This document shows positions 1-11,075 of a DNA stretch of 25,108 nt, in pieces; positions within the stretch are counted from its first letter, which is position 1; each line of letters begins with the position of its first letter. This stretch comes from Pleurotus ostreatus/Saccharomyces cerevisiae fusant (taxonomy: Eukaryota > Opisthokonta). A program made the translations under genes and the position numbers. The stretch covers positions 1 to 25,108 of the forward strand of contig JAMQCK010000390.1 of NCBI GenBank assembly GCA_024196135.1, in the 5' to 3' direction. The notes beneath the pieces are model-generated. The model was not told the DNA's origin, searched no databases, and worked only from the letters and a program-made list of their open reading frames with translations.

Positions 1-104
1 TCAATATGCTACTGGTTGACGAAAATTCGCTCAGTCCGATGCAAGTCACAGCCTCCTCGAGCGATCCTGGTTCTGACCATCGGGTTCTCTTTGCTGCAAT
101 GCGT

Positions 105-137
105 CCGAAGTCGCCCCGCGCGTGGTGAATATAAATA
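105..137 (+). promoter_or_regulatory. Core promoter of tannase copy A (CCGAAGT + TATAAATA)
   Basis: CCGAAGT lies at 105-111 and TATAAATA at 130-137, 25 bp apart start to start. The same pair at nearly the same spacing precedes copies B and C. With a usual TATA-to-start distance of about 30 bp, transcription would begin near 160-165, leaving a leader of roughly ten bases. The role of CCGAAGT is inferred from its conservation only. Confidence 0.7.
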
Positions 138-146
138 CGAGTGCCC

Positions 147-176
147 ATGGCCAACAGGGTCCATACTCTCCCATGA
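147..176 (+). other. Nine-codon upstream ORF overlapping the copy A start codon
   Basis: ATG at 147 opens a nine-codon frame whose TGA (174-176) overlaps the main ATG (173-175) as ATGA. It would matter only if transcripts start upstream of 147. The TATA position predicts a start downstream of it, so it may never be transcribed. Confidence 0.3.
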
Positions 177-1852
177 CACCCTTCCGCTCTTTACCCAGTG
201 TGCTGCTCACCGCGCTCGCCGTCCTGCGCGCCGCGCATGCCCAGGGCGACTTCGCCTCGGACTGCTCCGCATTCGGCGACAAGATCGACCTCGAGAATGT
301 CACCGTGCTCTCGACGGAGTTCGTGGCGGCCGGCACGAACGTAACCTTGCAAGGAGTCCCTGCCTCGTGCGGAAGGCCGTCGTACCAGGTCGCCAGTTCT
401 GACCTCTGCCGCGCGGTCATGAATGTCACCACCTCTGAGCGCAGCGGTATACGCATGGAGGCCTGGTTCCCCCAGAACTACACCGGTCGCTTCTTGAGCA
501 CGGGCAACGGCGGTATCGGCGGCTGTACGTTTTGATATTTGAATCTAGCGACAGCCTCCAGTCTGACGCGCACGTAGGCATCCAGCACGATGACCTCGAC
601 TACGCCGCCTCTTTGGGCTTTGCCGCCGTCGGCGCGAACAACGGCCACGACGGCATGACCGGCGAGCCCTTCCTCAACAATTCCGACGTCGTCACCGATT
701 TCTCATGGCGCTCGCTGCACACCGGCGTCGTCGTCGGCAAGCAGCTCACCGAGACCTTCTATGGCGCGCCACACAACAAGTCGTACTACCTTGGCTGCTC
801 TACTGGCGGTAGGCAGGGCTTCAAGGCCGTGCAGGACTTCCCGGACGACTTCGATGGCGTCGTAGCCGGAGCACCGGCCGTCGCCTTCACGGGGATGATC
901 TACTGGAGCGGCTCGCTGTTCACCGTCACCGGGACGCCAGAGGACCCGACCTTCGTCCCAACGAACGCCTGGCTCTCGATCATCCATGACGAGGTGCTCA
1001 AGCAGTGCGACGCGCTCGACGGCGCCGCGGACGGCCTCCTCGAGAACCCCGACCTCTGCAACTTCGACGTGACGCCGCTCATCTGCGCGGACGGCAACTC
1101 GACGAACTGCCTGACCGAGACGCAGGCGGCCACCGTGCGCACGCTGCTCAGCCCCATTTACGACCGGAACGGGGACCTCGTGTACCCACGGCTGCAGCCA
1201 GGCGCGGAGTACCTAGCCGGTCTGGCCACGTTCACCGGCCAGCCCAGCTCGTACACCCAGGTGAGTTTTCACATGCGCACATCCGGCCTCAGCCCCTTCT
1301 CACGCCGAGCAACAGGACTGGTACCGCTACGTCGTCTACAACGACACGACGTGGGACCCCGCTACCCTCTCCATCGACGACTACACCGTCGCCAGGGCGC
1401 AGAACCCCGCCGACATCGAGACCTACAACGGCGACCTCTCCGCCTTCGCCGCCTCCGGCGGCAAAGTCCTCCACTACCACGGCCTCGTCGACGGCCTCAT
1501 CACCTCGGAGAACTCCAAGCGCTACTACGCCCACGTCCAAGAAACCATGAACAAGCAGCCCGCCGAGCTCGACGAGTTCTACCGCTTCTTCCCCATCAGC
1601 GGCATGTCGCACTGCGTCGGTGGGCAGGGGCCGTACCGCATTGGGAATGTCGCGGGCGCGGCGGGGACGACCCCGGACGAGAACGTGTTGATGTCGATGG
1701 TGCGATGGGTGGAGGAGGGTGTTGCGCCGGAGTTCGTGCGCGGTGCGGACGCGAACGGGACGTACTGGCGCGCGCACTGCAAGTGGCCGAAGACGAACAA
1801 GTACGTCGGGCCAGGGGCCTACGAGGATGAGTCCGCATGGCAGTGCTCGTGA
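173..1852 (+). CDS. Secreted tannase/feruloyl esterase family protein, copy A
   Basis: Exons are 173-524, 578-1260 and 1316-1852, giving 523 residues; introns of 53 and 55 nt have GT..AG borders, and intron 1 has an in-frame TGA. The family (PF07519, alpha/beta hydrolase) cleaves gallate or hydroxycinnamate esters of plant material outside the cell. Residues 1-23 form a signal peptide ending AHA. Nucleophile Ser192 sits in GCSTGG, Asp404 in HGLVDG and His444 in MSHC. Cys191 and Cys445 flank Ser and His, which matches the CS-D-HC disulfide arrangement known from fungal FaeB. The lid calcium loop is seen as CDALDGAADG. Nine N-glycosylation sequons are visible. I chose ATG 173 because it matches the paralogs, starts the signal peptide and lies 43 bp after the TATA box. 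Substrate preference (tannin or feruloyl ester) cannot be read from the sequence. Confidence 0.93.
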
Positions 1853-2027
1853 AGCATGGGGAGCACGCCTTCAGTATAGTATATTCTTCACAGTCAGATA
1901 TCAAGTTTGCTATGCATCTGACTCTAATCTGGATAGACAATAACATTCTCTTGTTCGATGCCCTATATCCTCAGAGTCCACCGTGATCCATACGGCCTCG
2001 GTGTCCTTGATCTGACCAGAGGTATTC
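1853..2027. other. 3' flank of tannase copy A
   Basis: AT-richer downstream sequence resembles the copy B downstream flank. Both carry an ATAACATTC motif followed by a CTTG-TCGATGC stretch, at about 1940 and 5046. The duplication therefore extended past the stop codon. No coding signal was seen. Confidence 0.45.
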
Positions 2028-2290
2028 TCACACATGTGCGCACACAATAGCAGGTGCACTGGAGGCGAAGTCGGGACCAGACGCTGGCCGCTTCATCCCA
2101 TCAGAGTCCTTGTACATAACGCGAAGCCAGCCGTCGGATCGTACTGTCACCTCAAGATTGACACCAGGATCCTCACTGGAGCTCTGCATATTCCAGGCGG
2201 CCTGAAGACGTGGAAAACAGCTCATTTGCTGCAAGACATATTCGCCGTCTATCGCGGAGCCTAAAGCGCTCCCTTACCACTCGTATGATT
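2028..2290 (-). pseudogene. Relic of F-box/LRR gene C-terminus
   Basis: The minus-strand translation ending at the TGA at 2028-2030 aligns with the C-terminus of the F-box gene at 5236-6899. Shared pieces include SAID/SPID, CFPRLQA against WFPGLQA, DGWLRVM against DGWARVM, and a PAS near the end. DNA similarity is also plain: about 2085-2215 matches about 5280-5385 with scattered substitutions, including CCTGAAGAC in both. The relic lies convergent and immediately downstream of tannase A, the same arrangement as the complete gene behind tannase B. Similarity fades above 2290, so the F-box and most repeats are gone. I read it as a decayed duplicate rather than a short gene. Confidence 0.72.
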
Positions 2291-3215
2291 TTTTCTACTC
2301 CCTTCTTCTATCCGCAGCCTCTAGGCCGTATATATCAACTGCATTGCATATAAGCGTTTCCTCCAATAATAAGCATGGCAGCCGCGAACTAAATGCGACC
2401 CAAGTTGGGTCGAAAGGCAGGGGAGGCAGGCCGCCCGCCAGCGCAAGGCAATGAGAATTCGTGTCCAGAGATTCCGGTGCAAGGGGAACAGAAAGAGAGA
2501 GAAGAAATCAAATAGAGTTTTAATCAAGTACACACTTATGGGGTGAAGCCACGCCGAGTGCGTGCGGTGACGGCGCAGACCGAGGTTTCGAAAAGTTGAA
2601 CTGTCACGTGCTCTCTCGGAATGATCCGAGTTTGACTGGGTGCCCCGATCGGTTGATGACAACTTGACTACATCTCTCATGTTCACCCTGCGTACGGGAT
2701 GCAGAGATCTACCTCTTCCTCTGCCAGCTCATCTTGGTGCTCGTGTATTCCTATTCCCTCCCGATTAGCTTCAAGACGAGCGCGTGGATGTCAGAGGTCC
2801 GGGCGCATGTTTGCTACTCGTATCGTCCGAAGGGCGCAGTCTCGTTGTCGAGATGGAAGCTGACGATAAACGAAGACTGGTGTTCTCCTGATCAATCCCC
2901 AACACTAGACCCCACTCCCACACTCGCCGGCGCCTGCTGCACGCCTTCGGTGGGTTTTTGATGAAAAAGCGAAGCCTCAGGCTTAGGGAGACCCTGGCAA
3001 AATCATTGGCGACCTTGGACTGACTGTTCACGGTAAACCCTTCGGAATACTCAGTGCACAGCTTGCGCCTTTTCTCAATATCCCTCGATTGCTGCCAGCA
3101 AGCGGTACCAACGACCTCTGCGTTTGCTGGGCACAGGCATGGGCCTAAAGCGAGGTTCGTTCAGCACGATGCTATCATGTTACGAAAACAATCGGCTCTT
3201 TTCGCTGGGATGTAA
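2291..3215. other. Intergenic region between tannase copies A and B
   Basis: No convincing coding sequence was seen; open frames here lack exon-like codon use and splice partners. It holds a compact palindrome at 2396-2412 and, at its right end, sequence resembling the far-upstream promoters of copies A and C. It probably contained the rest of the lost F-box copy. Confidence 0.5.
2396..2412. repeat. Near-perfect 17-bp palindrome
   Basis: CGACCCAA-G-TTGGGTCG has two 8-nt arms around a single base. It could bind a dimeric regulator or be chance. It is about 0.8 kb from the copy B TATA box. Confidence 0.35.
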
Positions 3216-3246
3216 CCGAAGTCCCCACAAGAGATGAGTATAAATA
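3216..3246 (+). promoter_or_regulatory. Core promoter of tannase copy B (CCGAAGT + TATAAATA)
   Basis: CCGAAGT lies at 3216-3222 and TATAAATA at 3239-3246, 23 bp apart start to start. A CGCTGGGA block just upstream is shared, with small changes, by copies A and C. The start codon at 3288 is 49 bp after the TATA box. Confidence 0.7.
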
Positions 3247-3287
3247 CGAGGAGCCATGAACGACGTCACGGTATTCCTCATATCCTC

Positions 3288-4960
3288 ATGTCATCCTACC
3301 GCTCGATACCCGGCGTGCTGCTCAGCACGCTCGCGCTCTTGGGTGCCACGCATGTCCAGGGAGACTTCGCCTCCGACTGCTCCGCGCTCATTGACCAGAT
3401 CAGCCTCGACAACGTCACCGTGCTCTCGTCGGAGTTCGTAGCGGCTGGCACGAACATGAGCCTAGGGCACGTCCCCGCATCTTGCAAACGGCCATCGCAC
3501 CATGTCGCCAGCTCTGACCTCTGTCGCGCGGTCATGAACGTCTCGACCTCCGCGCGTAGCGGAATACGTATGGAGGCGTGGTTCCCAAAGAACTATACCG
3601 GTCGGTTTTTGAGTGCAGGCAATGGCGGTCTGGGAGGATGTAAGTTCTGATGTCCAAGAAACGTATCTCGGCTGATCAGAGTTCAGGCGTTCAGCACGAC
3701 GACCTCGACTACGCTGCTTCGATGGGCTTTGCCGCCGTCGGCGCGAACAACGGCCACGACGGCATAACCGGCGAGCCCTTTTACAACAACCCGGACGTCG
3801 TCGCCGACTTTGCATGGCGCTCGCTGCACACGGGGGTCGTCGTCGGCAAGCAGCTCGTCGAGACCTTCTACGGAGCCCCGCATAACAAGTCGTATTACTT
3901 GGGATGCTCCACTGGCGGCCGACAAGGTTTCAAGGCGGTGCAGGACTTCCCCGAGGACTTTGATGGCGTCGTCGCGGGCGCGCCCGCCTTCGGCTGGACT
4001 GAAATGCTGTACTGGGCCGGCAAGCTTCTTATGACAATGGGGACGCCGGGGGAGCCGACCTTCGTGCCGACTCGAGACTGGCTCACGATCATCCATAATG
4101 AGGTGCTCAGGCAGTGCGACGCGCTCGACGGCGCAGCAGATGGCATCCTCGAGAACCCCGACCTGTGTAACTTTGACGTGACACCGCTCATCTGCGCGGA
4201 CGGCAACACAACGGACTGCCTGTCGGAGACGCAGGCGGAGACCGTACGCGCGGTACTCAGCCCCGTCTACGACAAGGACGGTAGCCTCATATACCCACGG
4301 CTGCAGCCAGGCGCCGAATACCTTGCGGGCTTGATCGCGTCCACCGGGCAGCCCAGTGCGGTCACTATGGTAAGTTTTTGGCTCATGGCCTCGCTCTTGG
4401 TTCTTGCTCACAAGAATCTATAGGATTGGTATCGCTATGTCATCTATAACGATACCACCTGGGACCCCACGACCCTCTCCCTCGACGACTACACTGCCGC
4501 CAAGATGCAGAACCCCGCCGGCGTCGACTCCTTCAAGGGCGACCTCTCCGCCTTCGCTGCTTCCGGCGGCAAAGTCCTTCACTACCACGGCCTCGCAGAC
4601 GGCCTCATCACCTCGGAGAACTCCAAGCGCTACTACGCCCACGTCCAGGAGACCATGAACAAGCAGCCCGCCGAGCTCGACGAGTTCTACCGCTTCTTCC
4701 CCATCAGCGGCATGTCGCACTGCGTCGGTGGGCAGGGGCCGTACCGCATTGGGAATGTCGCGGGCGCGGCGGGGACGAGCCCGGACGAGAACGTGCTGAT
4801 GTCGATGGTGCGATGGGTGGAGGAGGGTGTCGCGCCTGAGGTCGTGCGCGGTGCGGACGCGAACGGGACGTACTGGCGCGCGCACTGCAAGTGGCCGAAG
4901 ACGAACAAGTACGTCGGGCCTGGGGCCTACGAGGACGAGTCGGCCTGGCAGTGCTCGTGA
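3288..4960 (+). CDS. Secreted tannase/feruloyl esterase family protein, copy B
   Basis: Exons are 3288-3639, 3687-4369 and 4424-4960, giving 523 residues. Exon lengths are identical to copy A; introns are 47 and 54 nt. The signal peptide is about residues 1-25, with a short basic start and a leucine/alanine core. The catalytic set is Ser192 in GCSTGG, Asp404 in HGLADG and His444 in MSHC, with Cys191 and Cys445 beside Ser and His. The calcium-loop motif CDALDGAADG is present and eight N-glycosylation sequons are visible. ATG 3288 is preferred over the out-of-frame ATG 3256 because of the TATA distance, the paralog alignment and the signal peptide. The last exon is almost identical to that of copy A although exon 2 is clearly diverged. 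The lid region after GAPAF differs from A and C, so substrate range may differ. Confidence 0.93.
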
Positions 4961-5235
4961 AGCTTGACGAACACACTAATGTATATTCTTCGGGGTCGAA
5001 TACCTAATCTGCCGTACCTCTGGATATAATCGAGATAGCATAGGATAACATTCCCTTGGTCGATGCTTTTCATTCGAAAGCTCGTAACTCTCATTTAATT
5101 CACCCGTCCATATATGTGTATGGCATCCTACCTCTAACTCCAATAATTCTACTCAATTATACGCGCACAAGGTAGTAAGTGCATCCAACGCGAATGAGAG
5201 AAGAAGACGCAGCGTACGATACAGGATCGCACGGC

Positions 5236-6899
5236 CTATGGGTGAAAAACCGAACGAACGACCGAAGCAGGCGGCTGCCTCCCACCAGAGACCTTGTTCA
5301 TGACCCGAGCCCAGCCATCGAATCCATATTGCTTCTCGGGGTAGCGCCTTAGATAGCCGACGGCCTGAAGACCTGGGAACCAAGTGGAGAGGATGGATGC
5401 GACTGCGTCGGCGTCGGCGTCGTCGATGGGCGAGTAGCCAACGTTGAGGTAAGCGAGGGCGCTGCGTTGGTTGCACAGAGTCTCGTCGAGGCCGGAGCGC
5501 TCGTCGTGCTCGGGCAAGGCGGCGACCTGTGTCGCATCAAAATCAATCGACAGGCGGCGTAGGCAAGGCGTCCATTCCGCGAAAGCTTGAAGATCTACAA
5601 GGGCAAGGGAAAGATCATGCTGAGAGCGCGATTCGTCCGCGCTACGAATCCAGAGCTCCTCTAGAAGAGGCCACGCCTTTGCCATTCTTGCGAGGCCCGC
5701 GCCATCCAGCTCGACAAGGCGCGATGGAATGATGCAGACGGCGACGAGGTTGCGGCAGGATAATAGCGGCTCGACGTCCTGGCAGGTCAGATCCGTCCCT
5801 TCGGCCTCGATTTTCAGCTGGCGCATATTTGCGCCGTGTTTGCTCAGGCTCTCGGAGAGAAAACGCAGCGAAATTCGACATGTGCAATGGATAGTCACCG
5901 AAACCAGATTGGCCGAGACCAATGAAAGGAAGGCGATGATTGTGCTGTCTAGTCCTTTGCTAATGGTCAGGGATGACAGAGACGCAAAGAGGCGCTCCGG
6001 GAACGCGGAAGTGTCACAGGGTAGGGAGGAAGGGAAGCCAATGTGAAGCTCTTGGAGTTGTGGAAGTCGCGCTATCGCCTTTACAGTTTCATGATCCACG
6101 CTGGACAGGTGAAGGATTTTGAGAGCATCGCAGCCGACGAACAGATTGGTTGGGCGCTGAAATGGGCGGCATGTAATGGTGAGGGAGGACAACTGGGGGG
6201 CTTGTTGCTGTAGCGCCTTGAGAACGGTCAAGTCGAGGTACCAAGTTGTGACAGCCGCATCGTCTTTGTGGCGCCTTTTTGTTTTGTAATTGAGTGATGA
6301 GAGTCTTTGAGGTACGATGTGCGGAAGCAGTGCAAAGGTAAGCGAAGGAACATCTTCGCAGGTCAACTCCCGAAGGTTAGGCAAAAGTACGTCGCCGTCG
6401 AGCGCCGGGAGGATAGCGGAAATGGCCTCCGCTGTGGGATGAATTTCCGCGACGGACGCAGGGCGCTTGATGAGTACGGAGTAAATGAGAGTGCGTTGCT
6501 CAGGATTCGACCGTTCGTGCTCGCGCGGCGGGAAGGGCTTGATTCCTACGCCTTTGTACACCTTCAAAGAGAGTGTTTTAACGAAGCTTGCGTACTTGCG
6601 TAGCCTAATAAGGTGATGTGGTTGGGGATACTGGTGAAGGACCATCTAGATGACATGAGAGCCTTGTTCTCGATGTCAAGTCGCGTCGAGCTCACCATAT
6701 GACTCGGGCCTGTCATTTTTGCGACTGATTGTGGCAAGCAGCCAAAGAGCGGGCCCAGCGACGAGAGTGAACGCCACATTATTGGTGCAGCGGTCGCAAA
6801 GAAAACATGGCATGTTTGCGCCAGCGCGACCAGAGACCTATTGCCACAGTCCGCAAAGATGAGAGAGCGCAGTTCCGGGGATCGCACGACGGGATGCAT
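5236..6899 (-). CDS. F-box/LRR protein, convergent to tannase copy B
   Basis: Exon 1 is 6899-6696 and exon 2 is 6645-5236, joined across a 50-nt GTGAGC..CTAG intron in phase 0, giving 537 residues. The product is probably a substrate adaptor of an SCF ubiquitin ligase. Residues 1-48 form an F-box: MHPVV, then PELRSLIF, LVALAQTCHVF and MWRSLSSL. At least ten leucine-rich repeat-like units follow, for example LPNLRELT, LPQLQELHIGF, WPLLEELWI, LRRLSIDFD and FPGLQAVGYL. MH-start F-box proteins of this layout form large, fast-evolving families in basidiomycetes. The frame stays open upstream to 7214, so a longer N-terminus is possible, but ATG 6899 sits at the usual family start. The target is unknown. 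Confidence 0.82.
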
Positions 6900-8459
6900 A
6901 GGAGGTCGAAGGGCGAGCACAAGCACGTCGTGGTACGAAGGCAAGTTACACTTTCCGAATCGCGGGGGCGGTCCATGGATGCGCACGTGGTGAATATCTT
7001 TTCTGATGCCACCCAAGAAGGGCCATATTTGTGACTGTACAGCCCGTGAGAAGAGGCTCAGAAGGGGATTTGTCGCAGAGGGTTTTGAGGCCCGCAGGGT
7101 CGCAAGGTAGAGTAAGCGTACCAAGCTATGTACAAAGCCTTCCATAACGGGACAAAACGGAGCCACGTGCTTGCTCTCTACCGCGAGCCAAATTAAAGCT
7201 GAACTCTGAGCCATGATACTGATATAGCGCCCATTTCCCTCGCCAGGCGAGCCCCTCGAGCTTGTCGAGTGCCGCTAGTTAGAGGTCGTAGAAAGTACCT
7301 GGGCCGAAGCGCCAGGCGGCATGAAGCTGCGCAGGTCAGGCGGACAGCGAGGGAAAGAGATGGGTAGAGGGTGAGAGAGGTCAGAATGAGAGGAGGAGGT
7401 TGAGCCGTTCCAGAAGACAGTGGTAGCACCACAGGACCCCTTGAGCGAGTCAAGCGCCTGCGGTGCAGCAAAGCCAGCTAGATAGGTGCACGCGTCCACA
7501 AGCTAATGCCCGTCGCAGCAACACAGGTACACACGTAGCATGATCACTCTGTGGCCACTTCGTATTACGTCCCGAAAGACGGCCATCGCAGATGTGGAGC
7601 GAGGGAGGGAGACTGGGAGGGAGCGGGGATGAGATGAAAGAGAGTCAAGAGTGAGGCGTCGTTGCGAGCGCCAGAGAGCGGCTTTATATCTACCGCGCGC
7701 GATGTCTCTCATGTGTTACTGCATGCTGTAGGTTCAGAGGGGATGGCTGGAATTTATAGATGCTGTAGACTTTCCGGCGTCAAACCGACCCGGAGCGCGT
7801 GAGCTCTGCAGTAAGAATGTCAGATCCGTCAAGATTCAGCTATTACGGGCTCGCGATGAAGCCTTATGGCGAGTAGCGTCCGCAGTGAGTGCCCTTCTTG
7901 ACAAGCCGTGAGGGTGGCTGAAAAGTGATTGTCGTTGTTTGTTTGGTCGAATGTCACACCGGAAAGTTCCGCGAATCAAAAGACTAATTTGAATAGGCAC
8001 TTGTCCTCTCTCCCTCCCGCTCGTTGTCTGCGAATGTCCTCCTGCCGAGTGGCGAGCCCGACGGAAGAGCAGTCGGCCATGAGTGGATGTATTAAATCGC
8101 CTCGCCGGATGATCCAAGAAGAACGCAACCTGAGAGCGCGGACGAGCTGGCAGGCGGTACCGTGACTGACTGTATTCCGATGTTATCTTCTAGTGCGACA
8201 GCGGAGCCTGGTGCTGAAGCTAGAGTATAATGGAGTCGCGCACTTCTTGGGCGCGGGAAGGCATGCTGCCCATCTCTCTCTGCCCTTCCTTCCACGCCGT
8301 TCTCGCGCTCCGACACAGTCTTCCTCTCGCTACTTTCTTGCCACATAACACTCCGTCAGAGTAGCCGGGTATGCTCCTCCACTCTCTGGACGATCAAGCA
8401 GCTGATCTCTCCGTCAGTTCAACGCACAGGACGACGAACAACTCGTCTACGCGGCCACA
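6900..8459. other. Intergenic region between F-box gene and the 469-residue gene
   Basis: This divergent promoter region holds no supported gene. It contains a CACGTG-bearing block at 6954-7010 that recurs at 12310-12368, a purine-rich run around 7597-7635, and a pyrimidine-rich tract at about 8268-8296 typical of fungal transcription start regions. A TATAAT at 8226-8231 may serve the plus-strand gene. Confidence 0.5.
6954..7010. repeat. CACGTG-containing block, copy 1
   Basis: TCCGAATCG at 6954-6962 and GCGCACGTGGTGAATATCTT at 6981-7000 recur in the same order at 12310-12318 and 12327-12346; the 20-mer is identical. It lies 55-110 bp upstream of the F-box start codon. It may be a shared regulatory element or a marker of an old duplication. 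Confidence 0.6.
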
Positions 8460-10230
8460 ATGCGCAGGGATGTGGCCATGTTTCGTGCGGTTCTGGCTCG
8501 ACTACTATGGGCGCTCGCTACTCGGGCTGTACGCAAGGATCTCTGTCTGCACTTCGTCCGCAAGATGAAGAGCGCCATGGCCGCCTTGCTTCGAGGTCCG
8601 CGCAGTGACTTCGACATAACCGAGAAGCGAGGCGACGGCGTGTTCTACGTGCTCGTGGACGAGCAGGTCCTCGAGGCGTACCCCGATCTCTGCGCAGAGC
8701 ACCCAGAGATCTTCAAGGTACTTGCCTACTCCCTTGATGTCAGTCACGCACTCATTCGTGTTCTCCATCGTAGACTGCCGTGTCTGCGTTGACCTGCAAC
8801 ACGTTCTTCAACGCTCTGTGCAAAGTCAACGGTCTATGGTTTGGTCCGACGCACTTGAAGGGTGCCGCCGACACGCTGGAGGTCTTTTCCGGTCTTCTCG
8901 ACGCCACCGAAGGCATCGACGCCGCCCGCGCGATGGTCAAGGAGCTCCTCGACCCATTCATCGGACCGGCCGTCCTAGCTTGCGAGAGCTTGTGAGTGCT
9001 CTTCTGCCTGCTTGCGCTCAGCGATGCTCACTTACAACCGCAGCTGCGAAAGACACGGCTTCAGCACTAACTGTGACGTCAAGGACAAGGCGGAGTTCGA
9101 CCTGACTTTCGATCTTCTCTCGGAGCGGATCCCTGCGGAGCTATCGACGGAGGACTTTGAGCGACTTCTTCCTTCCGACGCACCCGCGAATGCATCCACC
9201 GAGACCACTGCAAAAGACGGCTCCGATCGCGGGCGCAAGCGACGTCGCGCAGAGAAGGAGGTCGCTCGTGACACCTCCGGCGACGGGCCGTCGAAGAACA
9301 AGAAGCAGAAAGTCAACAACGCACCCCAGGCAACCGGACTGCCTCTTCTGAAGAAGAAAGGTGAGTGAACGGCACGTCGGACTGTAGGACCGCGCTGACC
9401 TCTCGCAGATGCCGCGCCAGCCGCACGTCAAGCTCTCGACAAAGTCATCAGTTCCTACTCCCTGCGCAACGTGTCTTCGCAATTCTTCCGTGACACTTCC
9501 CATATCCTATCCTACGGCGACGAGGTCGACGCGAAAGTTGGCGAACATTTCCTAAGCTACACTGTCTCGTCTGCCATGCACGAGATGGCGCCCTCGAACT
9601 CTCTTACTTCTCATGGAATTACGGTACGCCACACGACCCATCCTTACATCCCGCATCGTACTCAAGTTGTCTTGCAGCTCGCCCATGACAAGCTAACTGA
9701 GCAAGCCTTCACCAAACGCATGGCCGAGGCCGTCGGTTTCTCAGCGCACGCCAAGTTCAACCCCTTCGTCTGCGCCATCGGCCGCGCGACGTACCATGTC
9801 CAATTCGAGCAGGTCCGCGCGCGCATCCTGGACCTGTACAAGCCTATCATCCCACTCGGGCTCAAGGCAGTCGAGCCGCTGAGACCAAGATCGGACGACG
9901 TCGAGGGGAGGTCGCTGCGTGAGTGCCTTTTCTTTGCAGTCGTACTTTCTCCCCGATAATCCTACGACGTCGCGATCGGTTCTTCTCTGCATGCATTCTC
10001 TCTGCCTTCCTGCATACTCACATCCTTACTGTATGCTCCCCACCTTCCTGCATGCTCACCTCCTTGCAGAGGCTCGGCGCAAGCTTATCGGCGACGTCGT
10101 CCGTCTGAGCGCGCAGGGCACTAGGTATCGGTCCGGCTTGACGTCGCTCGAGGCGGTCTTGAGCACGGATAAGAAGCTCGTGGCGGCGATGTTCGACAGG
10201 GAGCTGCTGAGGGACTTGGGTATTCTGTGA
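8460..10230 (+). CDS. Hypothetical 469-residue protein with basic nuclear-type stretch
   Basis: Family not recognised. Six exons: 8460-8717, 8774-8991, 9044-9360, 9409-9623, 9678-9918 and 10070-10230. Phases agree at every junction, and introns are 56, 52, 48, 54 and 151 nt. The intron at 9624-9677 is a multiple of three without a stop, so it might be retained. ATG 8460 has a strong context (GCCACAATG). The frame continues upstream to a TGA at 8403 without another ATG. Residues 1-160 are mixed helical sequence. A hydrophilic linker at about 200-270 carries RGRKRRR and KNKKQK, which look like a nuclear localisation signal. The last 190 residues are ordered-looking, with VGEHFLSYTVSSAM and FNPFVCAIGRATYHV. 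No signal peptide or membrane segment is evident. Confidence 0.72.
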
Positions 10231-11075
10231 GGCGTTGGGCATTCTTTGACGCGCTGATTTTCCTGTCGCGTCTACGACGAGCACCATCTTCATCGACGTG
10301 GGGCGCTGGTGTACGAGATCGTTTATTTTCATAACCTCTTCATCGCTTCCTTGCATTACTGTTCATGATCGACTGGTTCACTCTAGTTCTATATCATACG
10401 TACGCTACCCTCGTCATATTGCCTTATTGACTACTCTCAGCGTGCGTATTTTCGCTGCGCGCGTACATAGCCGCTGTACTATGGTCAAGGAAATCTTCCT
10501 TTGTATGCCCGAGGTGTGACCGACGGCAGAATTGGCGTGGCGGAGTCATCTGCGCGCCTCTCGCTTGAGAAATCCCGAGATCAGCGACGGGGAATATGTG
10601 GTTGAACAGTAGCTTGCATTGGATTGTCCGGTAGTGAATTGATAAAATACATAGCATGTCGTGCGGTGATACAGAGTCTCGAGAGTGCAGAGAAGGGTTA
10701 GGCGGTAGTATGCGACGAGGCAGCGCTGAGAAGTGCGCATCGATAGCGTGGACGTGGCGTGGAGTACGTATAGCGGCGTGAAGAATGCATGGCGGAGATC
10801 CAGACGAGCGGAGAAGGGGCGGGCCAGGCGAGCGAAAAAGGCGGCGTAGACGAAGGATGAACCAGACGGAGCGGGACGGCGCAGAGTTGTATCGTGGGGC
10901 GAGGCACGCTACAGCACCGCAGGTCGAAGAACGTAGGTGTATCGGGCGCCTAGGGTATAGAGGAAGGGGAGAAATGTCGATGACCAGAGGAGAGCCCTGT
11001 CGACAATCAGAGGCGGCGTACTGTCGACGGCAAGAGGCGGAGCACCGTCTCGGATGGCGAAAGGCGGAGAACCGT
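10231..11075. other. Intergenic region between two convergent genes
   Basis: Both flanking genes end toward this region, so it should hold two 3' untranslated regions. Long minus-strand open frames here have no exon-like structure. The right end carries a degenerate tandem repeat (about 10970-11087). Confidence 0.5.

Noticed and set aside
1005..1777. Long alternative-frame ORFs inside the tannase genes, arginine/proline- or valine-rich, on both strands
   Set aside because: They are shadows of GC-rich coding sequence; equivalent ones occur in the other tannase copies at the same places.
3256..3441. Alternative start ATG 3256 for tannase B
   Set aside because: It is out of frame with the enzyme and only 17 bp after the TATA box start, so it is probably upstream of the transcription start.
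8229..8362. Possible upstream exon of the 469-residue gene starting ATG 8229
   Set aside because: The frame ends at TAG before any donor that could join in phase to 8418 or 8460; ATG 8460 has a strong context.
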